A DNA stretch of 64,000 nt from positions 1,525,593 to 1,589,592 of the forward strand of contig JALHNJ010000001.1 of the NCBI GenBank assembly GCA_022843585.1. Direction: 5' to 3'. A model generated the notes under the pieces. That model had not been told where the DNA came from. It did not search any database and was given only the letters and a program-made list of their open reading frames with translations. Source of the DNA: Chitinophagaceae bacterium (GTDB taxonomy: Bacteria; Bacteroidota; Bacteroidia; Chitinophagales; Chitinophagaceae). Shown here in pieces: positions 25,866 to 34,990 of the stretch. Position 1 is the first letter of the stretch; every line of letters starts with the position of its first letter. The translations under genes were made by a program, and so were the position numbers.

Positions 25866-28145
25866 CTATAAACCTATGATGGCTCCAATCTCTTTAATAT
25901 TTACAGATGGCAAAAAATCCTGATCTTCATAAACTGCTACCATATCATCGATATTTATAGTGTCCAGATCATCTACATTGGTATTTCCTTTACCCGCCGC
26001 CCATGCTCCGGCCCACATCGAGGCAAGGTAATATGCTCCATTTGCAAAGATCTCACCTGTAGAAGCGGCACCGATCTTCTCCCACATTTTTTCTGAAACC
26101 TTTGCATTACCTAATCCTTGTCCATCTTTATATTTTGCCACAATATCGACCAACTCTTTTGGCTTAACCAGTGCAAATGTCTTTTTCATCATTTCAACTG
26201 TGGCTCCTGCAGCTTCCATTCCATTGGAAATTTTTAAGAGGGTCTTGTATTTCTGCTGTTTCAATTTTTTTACTGCACTGTCCATGATCGGGCCAATAAA
26301 TTTATTGATCATCTGTGTTTCATAGATAGAATGCACTTCCTTCCCTTTTACAGAACCATCCGGTTGTGGTATGCCATCAAACATATAGGACACATGCAAT
26401 GGCTGACATGCATCGCCTACATAATGTGCTAGGACCCCTGCAGCAGCAATGAATCTTGTTGCATCACCCTGCTTCGCAAATTCTTCCATGCCATTAAAGA
26501 TCTGCCAGATCCTGAATGGCAGTATTCCTTTTGATTTATCCATTACTTTAGGATCCAAATAATAGCTCAACCATTCATGAGGAGTTAAGAATTTCATATC
26601 CTTATACGTACCGGTGCATCGCTGCATCAGTGTCTTTCCACCGGAATCTTTTTTATCCATATCGGCAAAATGATTGGGGCCCTCTTTACCTCTTTTAAGA
26701 CCCGCCATCTTCGACTTCCACACAAGATCTGGTACATCTGCGAGCGGGCAGAAACCCTGTTCGTTCTTCATTCTTTTCAAACCGTTATCAATTTCTTTGA
26801 TGGTTAACTCATCATAACCAAAAGTGATGAGTTCCAAATTATTTTTAACGAGTTTCTTAAGTTTCGTACCGCTTACACTATTACAGGCAAGGTTAGCAAT
26901 GGAAAAATGACCCAGTTTGCCCCAGGTATAATCGTTATCCAAATTCCAATCACGCACCAAGTCTACTTCCAAAGCACGTAGCACATTACTCAAACAAGTG
27001 GCCAGTGCATATGCCCCATTTACATCCTTCCCTTTGTCAATAAACGTATGCTGACCCCATTGCACCGCGATTGGTAAGAATACTTTCGAATTATCTGCAG
27101 GGTTACAGGTTTCTAATAACCAGAGCGCACCTGAATCTCCCTGCCGGGTAGCAATGCCATGATTCGGATCATCTCTACGCGGACCTATTAAAAAATCTGA
27201 AGCATATTCATATCCGCCCACAGTTTTAAACCGGTAGAATAATGCAGCAATTTCCCCGTCGAGTTTACCCGATACACTGCCGAAGCCTTTTACCTGTGCC
27301 CCGATCAGCCGTAATGTAAAGTTCTGTGTACTGAGGTCTGCTAATTTTCCATATTCACCTTCTGCTTTTAAACCGAACACATCCGTCTTCCACATTTTTA
27401 TATCATCAATCTCAACCAAACCTATATCGGAGTTGATGAATAGATTTTTGCTTCTCCATTCGGGATACACTTTCTCAAATGAAAGATTACCCAGTTGAAG
27501 TGAACTTGATTTACCGATAGGAGTGAGAACTCCCTTCATCCGTGTATAAATTATTGTACCTGGTTCTCCGACCACATGTTTATTCGTCAGTGCAAAATAT
27601 TTATGCCCGTTCGTTACGATACATCCTATTGTTGCTAACCTTTGTACTCCCTGCGATTCTACAATCAACGGAAAGCCACCCCCCACATAGTTTCCAGGAA
27701 AAATGATCTCGGATTGGTCAGGTATCGATTCTTTGTAAGAATCTTTAGGAGCAACCAATATGCAGATAGGTACGATCCGTCCATCAGGCATATAGATGGA
27801 CTTTGGAATCATCTCATTTAAGTTCTCAAACTTTTGTAATTCAGATTCTCTCATCCACTCCGATACAAACACTAAAATACAAGGCCATGAATAATCCCTT
27901 ACTTCAGAATTGTTTAACGTTTTTTCCGTCCTGTTCGCTTTATTCGCGGTCTTGGTATAATTCACCTGGCCCGGTAAAGGATCCGTTTTCCTTATCCTAT
28001 ACCGGCCGATAGCGGTTGCCACTACATTTCTTTTATTCATCAGGTGAACATGAAACATTTCACGGGCTTCGAGCAGATCTGTTATCGAAAGATCATTGAA
28101 GTTTTTGTCAGGTGATAATACCTGGAAATTGTTTAGACGGAACAT
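25866..28145 (-). CDS. Trypsin-like protease fused to S1/P1-type nuclease
   Basis: A 759-residue two-enzyme fusion. Residues about 145-395 form a chymotrypsin-fold protease with an intact triad: His190 (TNKHVV), Asp240 (NSDIGLVEI) and Ser338 (RQGDSGA). Residues about 405-720 form an S1/P1 nuclease: Trp408 and His413 (WGKLGH), His492 (NHFADMD), His574, Asp578 and His584 (HYVGDACQPLH), and His605 with Glu609 (HSIYE, normally Asp). In P1 nuclease the tryptophan is the free N-terminus and binds zinc; here it is internal. The first 140 residues are unassigned. No signal peptide is visible. Confidence 0.85.
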   Translation of the reverse strand: MFRLNNFQVLSPDKNFNDLSITDLLEAREMFHVHLMNKRNVVATAIGRYRIRKTDPLPGQVNYTKTANKANRTEKTLNNSEVRDYSWPCILVFVSEWMRESELQKFENLNEMIPKSIYMPDGRIVPICILVAPKDSYKESIPDQSEIIFPGNYVGGGFPLIVESQGVQRLATIGCIVTNGHKYFALTNKHVVGEPGTIIYTRMKGVLTPIGKSSSLQLGNLSFEKVYPEWRSKNLFINSDIGLVEIDDIKMWKTDVFGLKAEGEYGKLADLSTQNFTLRLIGAQVKGFGSVSGKLDGEIAALFYRFKTVGGYEYASDFLIGPRRDDPNHGIATRQGDSGALWLLETCNPADNSKVFLPIAVQWGQHTFIDKGKDVNGAYALATCLSNVLRALEVDLVRDWNLDNDYTWGKLGHFSIANLACNSVSGTKLKKLVKNNLELITFGYDELTIKEIDNGLKRMKNEQGFCPLADVPDLVWKSKMAGLKRGKEGPNHFADMDKKDSGGKTLMQRCTGTYKDMKFLTPHEWLSYYLDPKVMDKSKGILPFRIWQIFNGMEEFAKQGDATRFIAAAGVLAHYVGDACQPLHVSYMFDGIPQPDGSVKGKEVHSIYETQMINKFIGPIMDSAVKKLKQQKYKTLLKISNGMEAAGATVEMMKKTFALVKPKELVDIVAKYKDGQGLGNAKVSEKMWEKIGAASTGEIFANGAYYLASMWAGAWAAGKGNTNVDDLDTINIDDMVAVYEDQDFLPSVNIKEIGAIIGL

Positions 28146-28310
28146 AAGCAGATGTTATAAGGGATGAGGATCCTAAGTTACAATACAGCATAATGATAAA
28201 AAATAACCCTTTGGGGGTATTTTATTGATAGACCAGAACTGCAACTACCTTATTTCCTTAGAGGGTTACAAGACCAATCCAAACAAAGGTGTAAATATTT
28301 GAAAGCCAGC

Positions 28311-28327
28311 AGCTAAAAAATTTAGCT
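28311..28327. promoter_or_regulatory. Operator site 1 upstream of dnaE
   Basis: A perfect inverted repeat with 7-base arms and a 3-base spacer: AGCTAAA-AAA-TTTAGCT. It shares the CTAAA-N3-TTTAG core with site 2. The centres of sites 1 and 2 are 23 bases apart, about two helical turns, as for cooperative repressor binding. Confidence 0.55.
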
Positions 28328-28334
28328 ACATAAA

Positions 28335-28349
28335 ACTAAATAATTTAGT
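28335..28349. promoter_or_regulatory. Operator site 2 in the dnaE promoter
   Basis: The 15-base palindrome ACTAAAT-A-ATTTAGT ends at the first base of a -7 like element TAATCTTG (28349-28356). The dnaE ATG follows at 28363, 6 bases after that element, which predicts a nearly leaderless message. Closely similar palindromes (ACTAA-N5-TTAGT) lie at 57094 and 58613 before two other genes. Confidence 0.65.
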
Positions 28350-28362
28350 AATCTTGCTTTGT

Positions 28363-31311
28363 ATGTATATCAATTGCAAAACCTATTTCAGCTTTAACTA
28401 CGGAACATTTTCTACCCAAGCATTAGTGGAGACGGCGGTGGACAAGGGTGTGACCGCACTTGCCCTGACGAATATCAATTCGACCTGTGATGTGTGGGAG
28501 TTCGTGAAAATATGCAGAGGGCAACAGGTGAAACCCATCGTTGGGGTAGAAGTGCGCAATGGCGATAAGCTGCTGTATATTTTACTTGCTGCCAATAACA
28601 AGGGCTATGCATGGATCAATGCATTTCTTTCAAAACATTTACTGGCGAAAATTGATTTTCCGGAAGCTTCGGAGGAGCTACATTTTTTTGAGAATGGTTG
28701 GGATGGATTTGTGATCTATCCATTCGGTGCGAAAAAGTTTTCAACTTTACGGTTGAATGAACGTATCGGTATAGCTCCCTGGGAACTTAATAAACTCTTT
28801 GGTACGGACTGGCGTGACTTCGAAGAAAAGTTCGTGATAGGGCAACCCGTGACGGTGCAGGATAAAGTGCATCATAATCTTCATCGGTTACTCCGAGCCA
28901 TTGATAACAATGTTCTCTTATCACAACTACCAAAAGAAACGGAGTGTGATGAACGAGAAATTTTTCTTTCTCCCGCCAAGCTGATGCATCATTTTCAACT
29001 TTATCCATTCCTGATCTCTAATACGTACAAGTTGATGGACGCTTGTAAAATAGAGATGGAATTCTATACCGATAAAACGAAGAAGACCTATACCGGTTCG
29101 ATGGAAGGTGACCGGCAACTGCTGGAAAAATTGGCCCTGGATGGATTACCATCCCGCTATGGTAAGAAAAATAAAGTGGCGATAGAGCGATTGCAAAAAG
29201 AACTCAGGATCATTAATGACATGGGATTTAATTTTTATTTCCTGAGCAACTATGATATTGTCCGCTATGCACAATCCAAGGGATTTTATCATGTGGGGCG
29301 GGGTAGTGGTGCCAACTCGATCGTCGCCTATTGCCTGGGCATCACGGACGTGGACCCTATTGAATTAAATTTGTTCTTTGAACGTTTCCTGAACCCGGAA
29401 AGAACATCCCCTCCAGATTTTGATATTGATTTTTCCTATACGGACCGCGATGAGATCATTGATTATATTTTCAAACGCTATGGCAAGGATCATGTTAGTT
29501 TGCTTGGTGCTTACACTACCTACCAGCAGGATGGAATTATCAGAGAACTCGGAAAAGTATTGGGATTGCCGGATGAAGAGATTAAAGAGTTGCAACGAAC
29601 CAATTTACCGAAGGATGAATTTCAACGATTGATCCTTCAATATGGAAAGATGCTGAAGAATGTTCCGAATAATTGTTCGCTGCATGCCTGTGGTATGCTC
29701 ATCAGTGAAGAACCATTATACAATTATGTAACACTGTTCCTGCCACCGAAAGGTTTTGCGACACCACAACTGGATATGTTCGGAGCAGAAGATATCGGGT
29801 TGAATAAATATGATATACTCAGTCAACGGGGATTGGGTCATATCAAGGAAGCATTGAGCCTCATTAAGCAAAATAAAAATGCCGATATAAATATCCATGA
29901 CATTAATAAATTTAAAAAAGATCCGCTTGTCGCGAAGGAAATAAGAGAAGCGAATACGATCGGCTGCTTTTACATTGAGTCACCGGCGATGCGGCATTTA
30001 TTAATGAAGCTGCGTTGTGATGATTATTTAACGCTGGTGGCTGCTTCTTCTATCATTCGTCCCGGAGTTGCTGAATCTGGCATGATGCGGGAATATATTT
30101 ATCGTTATCACAATCGTGATAAAATTGTTTACCTGCACCCCTTATTCGAAGAACATTTATCTGAAACATTTGGTGTCATGGTATTCCAGGAAGATGTGAT
30201 CAAGATCGGTCATTATTTCGCAGGCCTTACATTGGGTGAAGCAGATGTGTTACGTCGTGCCATGAGCGGGAAGTACCGGAGCAGTAATCAATTCAGGTTA
30301 GTGAAAGAAAAATTTTTCAAAAATTGTAAGGAACTTGGTCATACTGAAGAACTAGCTACTGAAGTATGGCGGCAGATGGAAAGTTTTGCGGGATATAGTT
30401 TCAACAAAGCGCACTCTGCCAGCTTTGCGGTGGAAAGTTATATGTCACTCTATCTCAAAACTTATTTTCCGAAAGAATTCATGGTGGCTGTCATCAATAA
30501 TTTCGGTGGCTTTTATTCGAGGGAACTTTATTTTTTAGAATTATTAAAAACAGGCGGGCATATTCATCCACCCTGTATCAATAAAAGTGATGCGTATACT
30601 AACATTCAGGACCAGGAAGTGTATGTGGGATTTATTCATATCAAAGGTTTACGAAAAGAACTGGTCGAACAAATATTGGAAGAAAGAAATAATGCTGTCT
30701 TTCTGAATTTGGTCAATTTTATGGAACGGGTTGATGCTGGTCAAAAGCAAGTTGAATTGATGATACAGATCGGGGCGTTTCGTTTTACCAAAAAATCAAA
30801 GAAGGAATTACTCTGGGAATTGAATGCATTACAAAAGAAATTACAACCGCAGTTATCGGGCCCTTCATTGTTTAATGAGCCCGTCGTGAACTTTACATTA
30901 CCCGACCTGTCAGATCATCCACTGGATGACGTTTATGACCAGATCGAAATTTTAGGGTTCCCGTTATGTAATCCATTCGGACTGGTGGATGATGATGCTT
31001 CCAACTATACTGCTTCAAAGGACTTACTAAAGTTTGCGAATAAGGTTGTGACCGTATTAATATATTATATTACCAGAAAGCAAGTGCCTACCAAAAATGG
31101 GGATACCATGTTCTTCGGCACCTTCATGGATCATAACCTCGACTGGATCGACACCGTTCATTTCCCGGAGTCGGCCAAAAATTATCCCTTGCATAAAAGT
31201 GGTTTTTATAAAGCTACCGGGAAGGTCACTTTAGATTTTGGCGTTGTCAGTCTTGAAGTGCGGGAAATGAAAAGTGTAGGTTATAAACTGAGACGTTATG
31301 CAGGGCTCTGA
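28363..31311 (+). CDS. dnaE: Error-prone DNA polymerase III alpha subunit (DnaE2/ImuC-like)
   Basis: A 982-residue C-family polymerase. The start is ATG 28363; a TTG three codons earlier is less likely. The PHP domain has lost its metal ligands: the usual His-x-His is NCK in YINCKTYFSF and the Asp of ALTD is Asn. The polymerase site is intact (PPDFDIDF, Asp352 and Asp354) and the helix-hairpin-helix region is present, but the protein is shorter than the replicative DnaE. It overlaps the Y-family gene by 14 bases, so both are made together. This is the layout of damage-inducible mutagenesis cassettes. Confidence 0.92.
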   Translation: MYINCKTYFSFNYGTFSTQALVETAVDKGVTALALTNINSTCDVWEFVKICRGQQVKPIVGVEVRNGDKLLYILLAANNKGYAWINAFLSKHLLAKIDFPEASEELHFFENGWDGFVIYPFGAKKFSTLRLNERIGIAPWELNKLFGTDWRDFEEKFVIGQPVTVQDKVHHNLHRLLRAIDNNVLLSQLPKETECDEREIFLSPAKLMHHFQLYPFLISNTYKLMDACKIEMEFYTDKTKKTYTGSMEGDRQLLEKLALDGLPSRYGKKNKVAIERLQKELRIINDMGFNFYFLSNYDIVRYAQSKGFYHVGRGSGANSIVAYCLGITDVDPIELNLFFERFLNPERTSPPDFDIDFSYTDRDEIIDYIFKRYGKDHVSLLGAYTTYQQDGIIRELGKVLGLPDEEIKELQRTNLPKDEFQRLILQYGKMLKNVPNNCSLHACGMLISEEPLYNYVTLFLPPKGFATPQLDMFGAEDIGLNKYDILSQRGLGHIKEALSLIKQNKNADINIHDINKFKKDPLVAKEIREANTIGCFYIESPAMRHLLMKLRCDDYLTLVAASSIIRPGVAESGMMREYIYRYHNRDKIVYLHPLFEEHLSETFGVMVFQEDVIKIGHYFAGLTLGEADVLRRAMSGKYRSSNQFRLVKEKFFKNCKELGHTEELATEVWRQMESFAGYSFNKAHSASFAVESYMSLYLKTYFPKEFMVAVINNFGGFYSRELYFLELLKTGGHIHPPCINKSDAYTNIQDQEVYVGFIHIKGLRKELVEQILEERNNAVFLNLVNFMERVDAGQKQVELMIQIGAFRFTKKSKKELLWELNALQKKLQPQLSGPSLFNEPVVNFTLPDLSDHPLDDVYDQIEILGFPLCNPFGLVDDDASNYTASKDLLKFANKVVTVLIYYITRKQVPTKNGDTMFFGTFMDHNLDWIDTVHFPESAKNYPLHKSGFYKATGKVTLDFGVVSLEVREMKSVGYKLRRYAGL

Positions 31312-32434
31312 CAGACATATTGCTCATTTGGATATGGATCATTTTTTTGTCGCTGTTGAACGGCTTCGTGATTCAAGCTTAAAAAGTAAACCTATTTTGA
31401 TCGGGGGAAGTAATGACCGGGGCATTGTCGCTGCCTGTAGTGATGAAGCAAAGAAATTCGGGATACATCCTGCGATGCCCATGCGTATTGCCTTACGACT
31501 CTGCAAATATGCGACGGTGTTGAAAACGGATCATGAAGTGTATAGTCAATACTCGAAATTGATTTATGAAATTATAAAAGACTCCACACCACTCGTGGAG
31601 CGATCGAATTTGGATTCTTTTTATGTTGACCTGAGCGGGATGGATAAATTCTTTGGGTGCAAAAAGTTTACGAATGCATTACAAACAAAGGTTCATAAAG
31701 AGAGCGGATTATTATCCAACTATGGACTGGCGAGTAATAAAGTGGTGAGTAAGGTGGCGGCTCGTGAAGGTAACGGTCAACTGGCGATCCCTTTTGGAGA
31801 AGAGAAACCTTTCTTAGCGCCACTAAGTATCACCAAGATCCCCGGTGTTGGTACTGAAACGGCGATGAAGTTAATTAAGATGGGGGTGGAGACGATCAAA
31901 GTGTTGAGTGATATTCCTGTGGAAATGCTGCAAAACTTATTAGGAAAAAGTGGAAATGAGTTATGGAGACGGGCGAATGGTATTGATGAATCACCGGTGA
32001 TACCTTTCCAGGAGCAAAGTTCTTTTTCTACAGAATTTACCTTTCAACAGGATACGATCGATCTGCAAGTGCTCCATAGTGAATTGACCCGTATGACGGA
32101 AAGTATTGGTTTTGTATTGCGTACTCAACATAAGCTGACCGGTTGTGTCACAGTGAAGCTGCGTTATTCCGATGGCGATACGCATACCCTGCAAAAAAAA
32201 ATTCCATACGCCAATGTTGATCATATTTTAGTAAAGGTTGCCAAAGGATTGTTTCAACAACTTTTTACACGACGAGTGCTGGTACGACTGGTGGGTGTGC
32301 GGTTTACGAATTTGATTCCGGGGACTTACCAGATCGATCTGTTCGAGGATAGCCAGGAGATGATAAAGTTGTACCAGGCGATTGATAGTGTGAAGAAAAG
32401 ATATGGACAAAAATATGTACAACGGGCATCCTGA
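31298..32434 (+). CDS. dinB: Y-family polymerase (DinB/ImuB-like) lacking the catalytic glutamate
   Basis: A 378-residue Y-family protein. The first metal ligand is present (LDMDHFFVAVE, Asp12). In the second motif, where active DinB has Asp-Glu (as in SIDEAYLD), this protein reads NLDSFYVDLSG, so Asp106 is kept but the glutamate is Ser107. Helix-hairpin-helix (ITKIPGVGTETAMKLIKMG) and little-finger regions are otherwise complete. Without the glutamate it probably acts like ImuB, a non-catalytic partner of the DnaE-type polymerase encoded just upstream. No clamp-binding tail is clear. Confidence 0.88.
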   Translation: MQGSDRHIAHLDMDHFFVAVERLRDSSLKSKPILIGGSNDRGIVAACSDEAKKFGIHPAMPMRIALRLCKYATVLKTDHEVYSQYSKLIYEIIKDSTPLVERSNLDSFYVDLSGMDKFFGCKKFTNALQTKVHKESGLLSNYGLASNKVVSKVAAREGNGQLAIPFGEEKPFLAPLSITKIPGVGTETAMKLIKMGVETIKVLSDIPVEMLQNLLGKSGNELWRRANGIDESPVIPFQEQSSFSTEFTFQQDTIDLQVLHSELTRMTESIGFVLRTQHKLTGCVTVKLRYSDGDTHTLQKKIPYANVDHILVKVAKGLFQQLFTRRVLVRLVGVRFTNLIPGTYQIDLFEDSQEMIKLYQAIDSVKKRYGQKYVQRAS

Positions 32435-33308
32435 TACTAAACTTGTATAATAAGGTCGCCAAATTTTCCTTCCTTATATAATTTAGAAAATGAGGAATTT
32501 GAATTGAAAAAAAAGCCCCTTTTTAGCACTTTTGTTGCCCAGTTTTTGCACCAAGTGCAGAAGGTATTAGTCATCAAATTGTAACGTTTGTTGTATCGGA
32601 AAGTAATTCTTACCGTTTCGCATTTACTCAATCTCTCATAAAAAGCTTTAATAACACAGGTAAAATATTCTTTCTCAATTCCGTGTTTAACTGAATCAAA
32701 AAGTAAATAAACCTGCAAGTACCACATTTTTCAGACTATAAATTTTTAGAACTACAAGACTCTAATATTAAAAAACCAGAGTCTGTCAGTATTTTGAAAA
32801 TGAGTTTACTGATAGAACTACAGTATTGAAATGTTTTTCTGATAATTGCGCAAAACGACTTTAATAAGGAAACAGAAAGAAATGAGAGTTGAAAAAGCAA
32901 TGATGAAACATAAGTTGTCAGACTACGACCGGCAGAAGAATTGAAGCTAAAGGAATTTCTTACTGTCACGGATCAGAAAATACTTCTTAATTGTTCAATT
33001 CGCTCCGCTAATAATATTATTTTAAAAGCGAAAAATAAGGCTGTTATTGTCAAAAGCACCAGTCAGCAGGTCTCCCTGTTACCATTAAATACCCCGAAAT
33101 GGTGGCAAAGATTTATCCTCATTTTCAGCATGATAAGTTGCCGGATTTTGGGAAGGAGAATTTGTGGTTTTTGTAAAATATATCCTCAAATCTGAAATTA
33201 CTTATTCTTCAGCAAACCCTGCACTCTATCATAGTACAGCCTGACGTATATCATTGAAAATGTGATATATATTTTTGTATTTTACCCATAAGGGTCAAAA
33301 ATATTATC
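32435..33308. other. Gap with decayed coding remnants
   Basis: Almost 900 bases without a convincing gene. An 84-residue frame at 32941-33195 (TTG start) begins with PAEELKLKEFLTVTDQKILL-like helical sequence. A short frame earlier (MMKHKLSDYDRQKN, near 32901) and one later (VAKIYPHFQHDKLPDFGKEN, near 33100) look like pieces of one gene broken by frameshifts. A minus-strand frame at 32437-32727 has no recognisable feature. A -7 like element TATTTTTG at 33270-33277 may belong to the next gene. The stretch marks a junction between the polymerase pair and the stress island. Confidence 0.45.
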
Positions 33309-34973
33309 ATGAGTTTTTCTTTTAAACATCCCTATACACCTGAATTCAGTTATCAAAAAAAGGTGGCTTATTTCTGCATGGAGTTTGGTATTCATCAGCC
33401 ATTAAAAACATATTCAGGAGGTTTGGGTTATTTGGCCGGTTCCCATATGCGTAGTGCATTTGAGCTGCAACAAAATATGGTGGGCATTGGTATTTTATGG
33501 AAGTACGGTTATTACGACCAGGTACGGAAGCAAGATCAGGCAATGGATGTATTGTTCCAGGAAAAAGTATATGGTTTTCTTAAAAAAACAGATATAAAAT
33601 TTACAATCAGGGTTTCTGGTCATGAAGTATTTGTTACTGCGTATTATTTGCCGCCAGAAATATTTCATACAGAACCTGTATTTTTTCTCAGTACTGATGT
33701 TCCTGAAAACGATTACTTAGCCAAAACTATTTGTCATAAATTATACGATTCTAATCCTGAAACAAAAATTGCAGCGGCTATATTATTGGGTGATGGCGGT
33801 GCTAAGCTGCTTGAAAAATTAAACTGGCTGCCCGATGTGTATCACCTGAATGAATCCCATGCGCTGCCACTTGCATTTCATCTTTACAAAAGATATAAAA
33901 CTGTGGAAGAAGTGAAAAAGCGTTTAGTGTTTACCAATCACACCCCGGAACCAGGTGGTAATGAAAAAACAAATATTTTATTATTGGAAAAATTGGGGTT
34001 CTTCTGTAACATTCCATTGGATGAAGTAAAAAAAATCACTCACATCAAAAACGATATACTTGACCATACACTTACTGCACTTCGTTTTGCAGGCAGGGCA
34101 AACGGCGTATCAAAATTACATCATCAAACTTTATGTAAGATGTGGGAAGGGATTGAAGACACCTGTAAAAGCATCTCCATCACCAATGCACAAAGTTTTT
34201 CTTATTGGGCAGATGCAGAAATGTATAAGGCATTAGCCCATGATGATGACGAAGCATTATTAAAAAGGAAGAAACAATGTAAGCACCTGTTGTTTGAAGA
34301 AGTAGCCGACCAGAATGGTGAGATTTATGATGAAAATATATTGACAATTGTTTTTGCCAAACGCTTTGGCGGGTATAAACGGCCTGAATTGCTCTTCAAT
34401 AACATGGAACGGTTTCATCAATTAGTAACTGATACCAAAAGACCGATTCAAATTATCTGGGCTGGTAAACCTTATCCAATGGATTACACGGCTATTGCTT
34501 TGTTTGATAAAATTGTAAACCTGTGTAAAATCTATACAAACTGTTCTATTCTTGTTGGGTATGAAATGAAATTATCCAAACTGCTGAAACAAGGTGCTGA
34601 TGTATGGTTGAATGTGCCCCGGCTTGGTCATGAGGCATCCGGCACCAGCGGGATGTCTGCCGCTATGAACGGAGCCGTGAATGTTTCTATTCCCGATGGA
34701 TGGTTTCCTGAATTTGCTGCACATAAAGAAAATTGTTTTGTTATCAAACCGGCAGATATCAGTTTACCCATACACCTGCAGGATGAAGCAGATGCGAACA
34801 GCCTGTATGACTTGTTAGAAAAAGAAGTATTACCTATGTATTACGATAATCCTGTTGGTTGGTTATCCTTAATAAAAAAGGGGATGACGGGTATTGTACC
34901 TCAATTTGACAGTAAGCGATTGGCAAAAGAGTACTATGAAAAATTGTATCTCGTAACTGGTAAGGAATACTAA
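33309..34973 (+). CDS. Alpha-glucan phosphorylase-like GT35 protein
   Basis: A 554-residue protein of the GT35 glycogen/starch phosphorylase fold, shorter than classical members. The N-terminal block CMEFGIHQPLKTYSGGLGYL and the mid block DVYHLNESHALPLAF then TNHTPEPGGNEK are family hallmarks. The C-terminal PLP block reads GTSGMSAAMNGAVNVSIPDG. Ser450 stands where the PLP-binding lysine of phosphorylases is found, so it may not use PLP or may be a glucan transferase. It opens the island and is followed by two universal stress protein genes in the same direction. Confidence 0.85.
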   Translation: MSFSFKHPYTPEFSYQKKVAYFCMEFGIHQPLKTYSGGLGYLAGSHMRSAFELQQNMVGIGILWKYGYYDQVRKQDQAMDVLFQEKVYGFLKKTDIKFTIRVSGHEVFVTAYYLPPEIFHTEPVFFLSTDVPENDYLAKTICHKLYDSNPETKIAAAILLGDGGAKLLEKLNWLPDVYHLNESHALPLAFHLYKRYKTVEEVKKRLVFTNHTPEPGGNEKTNILLLEKLGFFCNIPLDEVKKITHIKNDILDHTLTALRFAGRANGVSKLHHQTLCKMWEGIEDTCKSISITNAQSFSYWADAEMYKALAHDDDEALLKRKKQCKHLLFEEVADQNGEIYDENILTIVFAKRFGGYKRPELLFNNMERFHQLVTDTKRPIQIIWAGKPYPMDYTAIALFDKIVNLCKIYTNCSILVGYEMKLSKLLKQGADVWLNVPRLGHEASGTSGMSAAMNGAVNVSIPDGWFPEFAAHKENCFVIKPADISLPIHLQDEADANSLYDLLEKEVLPMYYDNPVGWLSLIKKGMTGIVPQFDSKRLAKEYYEKLYLVTGKEY

Positions 34974-34990
34974 AAATTTAAATCATCATT

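Noticed and set aside
32437..32727. 96-residue minus-strand frame after dinB
   Set aside because: No recognisable motif or neighbour relation; kept only in the gap note.
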